Assembly: GCA_903824735.1 (NCBI GenBank)
Contig: CAIJXO010000055.1
Location: 1 to 6,525 of the forward strand
From: an uncultured bacterium
Lineage (GTDB): Bacteria > Patescibacteriota > Minisyncoccia > Phycocordibacterales > GWA1-40-21
Reading direction: 5' to 3'
Length of the DNA: 6,525 nucleotides
Below, piece by piece: positions 1-5,007 of this stretch. The position numbers and the translations under genes were made by a program. The notes beneath the pieces were generated by a model. The model had not been told where the DNA came from. It was given only the letters and a program-made list of their open reading frames with translations, and did not search any database. How positions within the stretch are numbered: the stretch's first letter is position 1; every line of letters starts with the position of its first letter.

Positions 1-1866
1 CTTTTGGCCGTGGTTTTTGTTCTTGGAATTTCAACTTTCCCAGAGCCATCTTTTGCTGCGGGAAAAATTCAGGCTAAAGTTGCTAAATTTGTCCAGAATC
101 ATCCTAAGGCCGCCGCTCAGGTTGCCCCCAAAGTTATACAGAATAATTCTGCTGCTAAAAATGTAGCAACGAAAGTTATTCAGAACAACGTTGCTCCGGC
201 TGCAGTGGCGAGCGCCAGGGTACCGGCCATTGTCTCACAATACGTTGCCAATCATCCAAACGCCGTTGAAATCGTCCAGAATAATCCTGCTCTACAGAGT
301 CAAATAACTAATTACGTTCAGGATAATAATATTTTACCCTCAGGTTCAATTCTACCCGGTTGGAATGCTGTCGTTGTTGAAGATAATTATAACGATTCAC
401 ATAACAATAATAATTCAAATAGTTATACAGAGCCTAGAAACTCTAGCGAATCGACTTATGTCGCCTGGGAAGGTATAGCTTGTCCTTTTACTCCTGCGGA
501 CAACCGAACGATTGTTAGTTTTGATACCCAATTGGTCTGGGGTAAAACTACGGAAAGCTCAGAGTATGTAAATCTACCGGCGGGTAATTACCGTGTTTAT
601 GCTATGACTCATGATGGTTATGCCGATCGCGTAAATATTACTCAGACAGGAGAGAGTTTCTTTACTGAATTTAAAAATGGTTCAAGCGTTATCGCCCAGT
701 CAAATACTTCAAACGACTTGCGAGATCGTGTCGCACAGGCCAGCTGGAGCGGTGTTCTAAACTCAAGTCTAAATGTACCTCAGTCTGTAACAAGCGTGTC
801 CGTCCGTCATGCAAACTATTTGAATGGCAGTACTGGCAGTAACAGTGTAACCGTCGGTTGTTTGGCAATTGATTTGCTTGATACTCCGTCATCTGAGGAT
901 GATTTACAAGGTTCTTGTTCGGTTAACCCTTCAAGTATCAATGTCGGTGGCTCACTAAACTGGAGCGCGTCGGCAACTGGTGGCGATGGTCAATATTCAT
1001 ATACTTGGTCTGGTACTGATGGCTTAGTCGGTTACTCATCTTCAATTTCTAAATCATATAATTCGACTGGTACAAAAACCGGTACCGTGACAATCCAATC
1101 AGATGGTCAAAGTGTCAGCTATACTTGTAATTCAGTTGTAAATCAGAACAATAATAACAATGATTTGTCTGTATCTTGTGATGCCGATGATTCTAGTGTC
1201 GATGTCGACGAAGATGTCACTTATCGTGCCTATGCTTCTGGTGGTTCCGGTTCATATTCATATGATTGGGATGGTTCAGAAGATCTTCGTGGTAGCTCAC
1301 GCACAGTAACCTGGAGCTATGATGATGATGGTACTAAGACCGCAACGGTGACGGTTACTTCTGGTGGCGAGACAGCCATGGCAAGCTGCCGTGTTCGTGT
1401 CGATGATGACAATGATAATAACGACGACGATTTAGATGTCTCTTGTTATGCTAACCCAACCAATCCTCGTATCGGTGAGCGTATGAATTGGTATGTCGAT
1501 GTCGACGGTGGCGATGGTGATTATGATTACGATTGGAATGGTACCGATGGTCTAGACAGCTCAAGTGAGCATCCAACGATGACCTATTATGATAGCGGTA
1601 CAAAGACTGCGACTGTCCGTGTTCGTTCTGATGGCGAGACTGAGACAGCGACATGTCGTGCTTATGTCAATCAAAACAGCGTGCTTGCTTATAGCCAAAG
1701 CTATCCTAATCAAGTTTTGGACGCGGTTTACTTAAACCAAGTTCCATACACCGGTCTCGGTGACAATACGAGCGTTACCTGGTTTACTCTTGGTCTTGCA
1801 CTCTTTAGTGCTTGGATCGCCTACATTGTTATCTCTTACAAGAAGCAGGTGGGGGAAATGGAGTAA
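1..1866 (+). CDS. Secreted, membrane- or wall-anchored surface protein with three PKD-like repeats (5' end outside window)
   Basis: The frame is open from the first base. The TTG at 4-6 is only the first possible start, and a signal peptide beginning there would lack its basic n-region, so the true start is probably upstream. Residues are counted from that TTG. Residues 1-19 are a hydrophobic signal-peptide remnant ending at a plausible SFAA-G cleavage site. Residues 26-108 carry repeated VIQNN/VQNHP-type motifs, probably helical. Residues 120-290 are a beta-rich domain I do not recognise, with Cys160 and Cys286. Residues 303-556 hold three PKD/Ig-like modules joined by Asn- or Asp-rich linkers. 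VPYTG (580-584), a hydrophobic segment (about 591-611) and KKQVGEME form the C-terminus. Length and repeats suggest a stalk or adhesin. The ligand is unknown and no catalytic motif is visible. Secretion and anchoring are well supported; adhesion is inference. Confidence 0.85.
   Translation, partial: LLAVVFVLGISTFPEPSFAAGKIQAKVAKFVQNHPKAAAQVAPKVIQNNSAAKNVATKVIQNNVAPAAVASARVPAIVSQYVANHPNAVEIVQNNPALQSQITNYVQDNNILPSGSILPGWNAVVVEDNYNDSHNNNNSNSYTEPRNSSESTYVAWEGIACPFTPADNRTIVSFDTQLVWGKTTESSEYVNLPAGNYRVYAMTHDGYADRVNITQTGESFFTEFKNGSSVIAQSNTSNDLRDRVAQASWSGVLNSSLNVPQSVTSVSVRHANYLNGSTGSNSVTVGCLAIDLLDTPSSEDDLQGSCSVNPSSINVGGSLNWSASATGGDGQYSYTWSGTDGLVGYSSSISKSYNSTGTKTGTVTIQSDGQSVSYTCNSVVNQNNNNNDLSVSCDADDSSVDVDEDVTYRAYASGGSGSYSYDWDGSEDLRGSSRTVTWSYDDDGTKTATVTVTSGGETAMASCRVRVDDDNDNNDDDLDVSCYANPTNPRIGERMNWYVDVDGGDGDYDYDWNGTDGLDSSSEHPTMTYYDSGTKTATVRVRSDGETETATCRAYVNQNSVLAYSQSYPNQVLDAVYLNQVPYTGLGDNTSVTWFTLGLALFSAWIAYIVISYKKQVGEME
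79..327 (+). repeat. N-terminal QNN/NHP helical repeat region of the surface protein
   Basis: About 83 codons encode degenerate repeats: KFVQNHP, KVIQNN, KVIQNN, YVANHP, EIVQNNP and NYVQDNN. They are spaced by Ala/Val-rich segments of irregular length. The pattern suggests short amphipathic helices separated by Asn turns. The region lies just after the predicted signal cleavage site, so it is the membrane-distal end of the mature protein if the C-terminus is the anchor. Its function is unknown. Confidence 0.6.
910..1137 (+). repeat. PKD/Ig-like module 1
   Basis: Residues 303-378. The module opens with GSCSVNPSSINVGG, has a central GGDGQYSYTWSGTDGL core (the GG-G-Y-Y-W pattern typical of PKD-type folds), then SYNSTGTKTGTVTIQSDGQ, and closes with YTCNSVV. 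Cys305 and Cys375 sit on the first and last strands and could form a disulfide. A poly-Asn linker (380-386) follows. Confidence 0.75.
1165..1401 (+). repeat. PKD/Ig-like module 2
   Basis: Residues 388-466, with the same layout as module 1. It starts LSVSCDADDSSVDVDEDV, has core GGSGSYSYDWDGSEDL, then SYDDDGTKTATVTVTSGGE, and closes with ASCRVRV. Cys392 and Cys462 occupy the equivalent positions. It is much more acidic than module 1, and its Asp clusters could bind Ca2+ (inference). Confidence 0.75.
1432..1671 (+). repeat. PKD/Ig-like module 3
   Basis: Residues 477-556. It starts LDVSCYANPTNPRIGERM, has core GGDGDYDYDWNGTDGL, then YYDSGTKTATVRVRSDGE, and closes with ATCRAYV. Cys481 and Cys551 are the paired positions. 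At the DNA level it shares GGTGGCGATGGT with module 1 and GTCGATGTCGAC with module 2, which fits module duplication. An acidic linker (467-476, DDDNDNNDDD) precedes it. Confidence 0.75.
1741..1863 (+). other. LPXTG-like C-terminal sorting signal / membrane anchor
   Basis: The last 41 codons encode VPYTG (residues 580-584), a short spacer, a hydrophobic span (about 591-611) and a tail beginning KK. This three-part order matches sortase sorting signals, with Val replacing the usual first Leu of LPXTG. If no sortase recognises it, the segment would still act as a C-terminal membrane anchor with a short cytoplasmic tail. The spacer GLGDNTS before the hydrophobic stretch is fairly ordinary for such signals. 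Confidence 0.5.
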
Positions 1867-1887
1867 CTTCAGAACTAATGTCTTAGC

Positions 1888-1921
1888 AAAAATCGCCCTC
1901 GATAATCTCGGGGCGATTTTT
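1888..1921. terminator. Bidirectional intrinsic terminator between convergent genes
   Basis: AAAAATCGCCC (1888-1898) and GGGCGATTTTT (1911-1921) are perfect reverse complements, giving an 11-bp stem with a 12-nt loop. The GC core is flanked by A5 on the left and T5 on the right, so RNA from either strand has a hairpin followed by a U tract. It starts 21 nt after the stop of the surface-protein gene and ends 14 nt from the stop of thrS, so it can end both transcripts. Confidence 0.9.
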
Positions 1922-1935
1922 GTATACCAACCTCT

Positions 1936-3681
1936 TTATATTCTCTCACTAATCTCCTTTTGCAATCTCGCTTTCAAATTTTCCAAACTAATTTTTTCTT
2001 GCTTTGCTCCGTCACGAATTTCGAGTGCGAGTTCACCTGATTCGATTTCTTCATCACCGATGACCAGCATGTAAGGCACTTTGTTATTCTTGCCATTTCG
2101 GATTTTCTTGCCCATACCCTCATCACTCGCATCAAAGTCCACGCGGACATTCATAGCTTTTAGCTCATCAGAAATTTTCTTGGCAAATTCATTATGATTT
2201 TCACGAACAGGAATAATTTTGATTTGAGTTGGAGAAAGCCAAACAGGGAAGTTCCCGGCGTAGTGTTCGATCAAGAAGCCAATAAACCTTTCGTGTGTAC
2301 CAAGTGGCGCACGGTGAATACACAACGGTGTTTCCTCCTTGCCTTCCTTGGTAATGTAAGTTAAACCAAATCTTTTTGGCACAGCAAAGTCCACTTGATT
2401 TGTCGCCAATGTGAACTCGCGACCAATAGCGCTCCAGACCTGCACATCAATTTTAGGTCCATAAAAAGCGGCTTCGTTTGGTATTTCGACATAGGGGATT
2501 TTAGAATCAATTAAAACTTTTCTAACCATATCTTCGGTTTTTTTCCAGAGAGCTGGTTCGTTTACGAATTTCTCACCCAATTTCTTTGGGTCATGAGTGG
2601 AGAATCTCATCACATATTTATCAACGCCAAAGATTTTGAAATATTTTAGATACATTTCATTGACGGCTCTGAATTCATCAGCAAACTGTTCCTCGGTACA
2701 ATATATGTGTGCGTCGTTCATCGAAAGCATTCTTACTCTCATCAATCCAAACAGCTCTCCAGATTTTTCATGGCGATAACAGTCACCATATTCCGCCAAG
2801 CGCATTGGCAGTTCTTTGTAGCTTCTTTTTTCGCAACCAAAAATCTTGTGATGATGTGGACAGTTCATTGCTTTTAGGTAGTATTTTCCGCCCTCGTATT
2901 CCATCGGCGGAAACATGCTGTCTTCATAATATGGTAAGTGACCGCTCTTTAAATACATTGATTCTTTGGCGATATGTGGGGTCTTCACTCGAAGATATCC
3001 GCCAGCCGTTTCAGTTTCCTTGGCTAATTTTTCAAGTTCTTCGACTAGGATTGTTCCGTTTGGCAACCATAGTGGTAATCCTGGTCCGACATCATCATCA
3101 AAGGTAAATATCTTCAATTCTTTTCCTAATTTACGATGGTCTCTTTTTTCACCCTCTTCTTGCTGTTTTACATAGGCTTCCAAATCCGCTTTGGTCTCAA
3201 ATGCTAAACCGTAAATACGGGTTAGCATTTTATTTTTCTCATCACCGCGCCAATAGGCACCAGCGACGCGTTCAAGCTTGAATGAACCTGATTCGATTTC
3301 TTTCATACTCTCGACATGGCCACCAGCACAGAGATCGGTAAATTCTCCGGAAGTATAGGTGGTAATTTTTTCACCAGCCTTTACGATGCCATCAATCAGT
3401 TCAAGTTTATAAGGGTTATTAGCAAAAAGTTTTCGCGCTTCAGCTTCGGTAATTTCTCTACCTTCAAAAGTTGACCACTTTTTTAAAATCTCGCGCATCT
3501 TTTGTTCAATTTTTCCGAGATCTTTATCACTGACCGGTGCGCTAAAATCAAAATCATAGTAAAAGCCATTATCTACCGCTGGACCAATCGCAAGCTTAGT
3601 ATCTGGGTAGTGGGCGAGGACCGCGGCGCCTAGGGCATGCGCGAGTGAGTGACGTTTTTTCGTTAAATTATTTTTTTCCAT
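1936..3681 (-). CDS. thrS: Threonyl-tRNA synthetase, class II, lacking the N-terminal TGS domain
   Basis: Cytoplasmic enzyme that charges tRNA-Thr with threonine using ATP. The start chosen (MEKNNLTKKRHSLAHA, 581 aa) puts the family's conserved HSLAHA next to the N-terminus. An in-frame ATG 19 codons upstream (3738) would give an atypical extension and cross the promoter region. The editing domain (about 10-160) has the HxxxH (His11, His15) and CxxxH (Cys118, His122) metal-site pattern used to remove mischarged serine. The catalytic core (about 195-475) has the Zn ligands Cys274, His325 and His456, motif 2 around YRHEKSGELFGLMRVR (302-317), and motif 3 at HRAPLGTHERF (456-466). Residues 485-581 form the anticodon-binding domain. 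The usual length is about 640 aa; the missing 60 or so are the TGS domain. The segment after motif 2 reads MLSMNDAHIYC where GFTQDDAHIFC is usual. It converges on the surface-protein gene and diverges from the flavin cluster. Confidence 0.97.
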   Translation of the reverse strand: MEKNNLTKKRHSLAHALGAAVLAHYPDTKLAIGPAVDNGFYYDFDFSAPVSDKDLGKIEQKMREILKKWSTFEGREITEAEARKLFANNPYKLELIDGIVKAGEKITTYTSGEFTDLCAGGHVESMKEIESGSFKLERVAGAYWRGDEKNKMLTRIYGLAFETKADLEAYVKQQEEGEKRDHRKLGKELKIFTFDDDVGPGLPLWLPNGTILVEELEKLAKETETAGGYLRVKTPHIAKESMYLKSGHLPYYEDSMFPPMEYEGGKYYLKAMNCPHHHKIFGCEKRSYKELPMRLAEYGDCYRHEKSGELFGLMRVRMLSMNDAHIYCTEEQFADEFRAVNEMYLKYFKIFGVDKYVMRFSTHDPKKLGEKFVNEPALWKKTEDMVRKVLIDSKIPYVEIPNEAAFYGPKIDVQVWSAIGREFTLATNQVDFAVPKRFGLTYITKEGKEETPLCIHRAPLGTHERFIGFLIEHYAGNFPVWLSPTQIKIIPVRENHNEFAKKISDELKAMNVRVDFDASDEGMGKKIRNGKNNKVPYMLVIGDEEIESGELALEIRDGAKQEKISLENLKARLQKEISERI

Positions 3682-3687
3682 ATTGAT

Positions 3688-3716
3688 TTCAATTTTATAG
3701 TATGAAATGCTATAAT
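3688..3716 (+). promoter_or_regulatory. Predicted promoter of the flavin electron-transfer cluster (leaderless start)
   Basis: A perfect -10 TATAAT (3711-3716) lies 17 bp after a weak -35, TTCAAT (3688-3693). Initiation about 7 nt after the -10 would fall near 3723, while the ATG of the first gene is at 3725, so the mRNA should be leaderless or nearly so. This agrees with the absence of any Shine-Dalgarno sequence. The promoter overlaps the thrS promoter on the other strand. Confidence 0.7.
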
Positions 3717-3720
3717 GCAA
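3692..3720 (-). promoter_or_regulatory. Predicted thrS promoter
   Basis: Reading the minus strand, TTGCAT (3720-3715) lies 17 bp before TAAAAT (3697-3692), a 5/6 match to the -10 consensus. TATAAA (3699-3694) with a 15-bp spacer is an alternative register. Initiation about 7 nt beyond the -10 would fall near 3685, only a few bases before the ATG at 3681. That leaves almost no leader and no room for a ribosome-binding site or T-box riboswitch. The -35 is weak (3/6). Confidence 0.5.
3695..3715. repeat. Imperfect dyad in the divergent promoter region
   Basis: TTATAGTAT and ATGCTATAA are inverted around a 3-nt centre (GAA), with 8 of 9 positions pairing. The arms overlap the -10 regions of both divergent promoters, so the symmetry may simply reflect two facing TATA-type -10 boxes. 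It could also be an operator half-site pair. The sequence cannot separate these. Confidence 0.5.
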
Positions 3721-3724
3721 CTCT

Positions 3725-4252
3725 ATGAAAAAATACATTTTATCGGCTTTAGTAATTGTCGCTTTTTTGTCTTACGCTGGATATTTGAAAACAAGTGAAA
3801 AAACAGTGGTTGAATCTCCCGTTGTTGAAGTGGTTGTACAAAAGGTTCCGGTGGCTACTACCACAAAACCAGTCACCAAACCCGTTACACCAGTTGTGGT
3901 GGTGCCTAAACCAGCGCCAGTACCGACTCCGACCCCAACCCCTCCGCCAGTGGTGGTTCTTAAAGGCCAGTACATAGACGGTACTTATGTCGGTTCTCGA
4001 GTTTATAATTATCATGGTTATATTCAGGTCCAAGCGGTCATTGCTGGCGGAAAAATCACTGATGTCCAATTCCTCGAATATCCCAATTCTGGTGATTCAC
4101 GATCAATTAATAGACGCGCAATGCCCAAGCTTACTCAGGAAGCTATTGTCGCCCAGAGTGCAAAGGTGGATACTATTTCCGGAGCAACTGATACAAGTGG
4201 AGCCTTTAAGACTTCATTGAAGTCTGCCTTGAGTCAAGCTGTGAATGTGTAA
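3725..4252 (+). CDS. Membrane-anchored FMN_bind-domain protein with ApbE flavinylation site
   Basis: A 175-aa one-domain redox carrier. Residues 4-20 (YILSALVIVAFLSYAGY) are a signal peptide or N-terminal anchor after MKK. There is no lipobox Cys, so it is not an obvious lipoprotein and probably stays anchored. Residues 27-79 are a Val/Lys/Pro/Thr linker rich in PTPTP-type sequence. Residues 80-175 are an FMN_bind domain: GQYIDGTYVGS, then QVQAVIAGGKITDVQF, then the flavinylation motif D149-T-I-S-G-A-T155. In this family ApbE links FMN by a phosphoester to the Thr of such a motif, here Thr155 (codon 4187-4189). The domain should lie outside the membrane and receive electrons from the membrane reductase two genes downstream. 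The final acceptor is unknown. The apbE start is only 2 nt after its stop, implying an operon. Confidence 0.92.
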   Translation: MKKYILSALVIVAFLSYAGYLKTSEKTVVESPVVEVVVQKVPVATTTKPVTKPVTPVVVVPKPAPVPTPTPTPPPVVVLKGQYIDGTYVGSRVYNYHGYIQVQAVIAGGKITDVQFLEYPNSGDSRSINRRAMPKLTQEAIVAQSAKVDTISGATDTSGAFKTSLKSALSQAVNV

Positions 4253-4254
4253 AT

Positions 4255-5007
4255 ATGAAAAAGTCTAAAGTGATGATGGATATGACCATCACGGTTGAGA
4301 TTGTGGATTCGCAAGTTCAATCAAGAGATTTAGAAAAAGTTTTTGCTTATTTTCAAACTGTGGACGAGCGGTTCAGTTTCTACAAAAAAACGAGTGAGGT
4401 AGGCCGGTTAAACTCCGGAGAACTTAAGCCAGAAAACTATAGCGCTGAACTTAAAAAAATTTTAGCACTTGCCGAGCAAACCAAAAAAGAAACGAACGGC
4501 TATTTCAATATCGTAAATCGCGAAGGGAAAGTTGATCCTTCGGGAATTGTAAAAGGTTGGGCGATTTATGAGGCGGCTAAAATCTTGTGGGCCGCCGGTT
4601 TTAAAAACTTCTTTATTGACGCCGGTGGCGATATTCAAACCTCCGGTAAAAATGCTTCTGGCGAAGACTGGACCGTCGGTATTCGTAGCCCTTTTAAGCC
4701 AGAAAAGGAGATTGTGAAGGTTTTAACCCTTGATAATAAGGGTGTGGCGACTTCCGGCACTTATGCTCGTGGTCAGCATGTGTATAATCCCTACAAGAAA
4801 AATGAAGCGCTTAGTGATATAATTAGCCTAACCGTCATCGGGCCTAATGTCTACGAAGCCGACCGTATTGCCACCGCCGCTTTAGTGATGGGGAACGAGG
4901 GAATCAGTTTTATTGAAAATCTGAAGGGCTTTGAGGGTTATGCAATCGATGCCAAGGGGATAGCAACGATGACCAGTAACTTTAAACAATATGTTAAAAA
5001 TAATTGA
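4255..5007 (+). CDS. apbE: FAD:protein FMN transferase (ApbE family)
   Basis: A 250-aa enzyme that splits FAD and transfers FMN to the Thr/Ser of a DxxSGAT-type motif, releasing AMP; it needs Mg2+. Family signatures appear in order: MMDMTITVEI at the N-terminus, VDPSGIVKGWAI (112-123), FFIDAGGDIQTSG (about 138-150), VATSGTYARGQHVYNP (about 164-179), and YEADRIATAALVMG (about 200-213), whose Asp and Thr match the metal-binding positions of the family. The enzymatic fold begins almost at residue 8, with no signal peptide or lipobox. An in-frame stop at 4207-4209, with no ATG, GTG or TTG between it and 4255, rules out a hidden N-terminal export signal. No Shine-Dalgarno is visible, so translation is probably coupled to the preceding gene. 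Its likely substrate is the neighbouring FMN_bind protein. Confidence 0.94.
   Translation: MKKSKVMMDMTITVEIVDSQVQSRDLEKVFAYFQTVDERFSFYKKTSEVGRLNSGELKPENYSAELKKILALAEQTKKETNGYFNIVNREGKVDPSGIVKGWAIYEAAKILWAAGFKNFFIDAGGDIQTSGKNASGEDWTVGIRSPFKPEKEIVKVLTLDNKGVATSGTYARGQHVYNPYKKNEALSDIISLTVIGPNVYEADRIATAALVMGNEGISFIENLKGFEGYAIDAKGIATMTSNFKQYVKNN

Noticed and set aside
1888..1921. Hairpin considered as an attenuator or riboswitch part
   Set aside because: It lies after both stop codons of convergent genes and has A/T tracts on both sides, which fits a shared terminator and nothing regulatory.
1760..2074. + strand frame of about 104 codons spanning the end of the surface-protein gene, the terminator and the thrS 3' end
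   Set aside because: It crosses an obvious terminator hairpin, overlaps two well-supported genes, and its Ser/Leu/Phe-rich translation looks like antisense of thrS.
2709..3107. + strand frames opposite thrS (also 2597-2779 and 2966-3175)
   Set aside because: They are shadows of a strongly conserved synthetase coding strand, with no domain signatures or plausible starts.
3682..3738. N-terminal extension of ThrRS from the upstream in-frame ATG at 3738
   Set aside because: The 19 extra residues match nothing in the family. They would place the start inside the divergent promoter and overlap the first codons of the FMN_bind gene.
3749..4069. Minus-strand reading frames opposite the FMN_bind gene
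   Set aside because: The translations are low-complexity mirrors of the Pro/Val/Thr linker codons (runs of Gly, Thr, His, Trp) with no recognisable domain. The + strand frame has clear family motifs.
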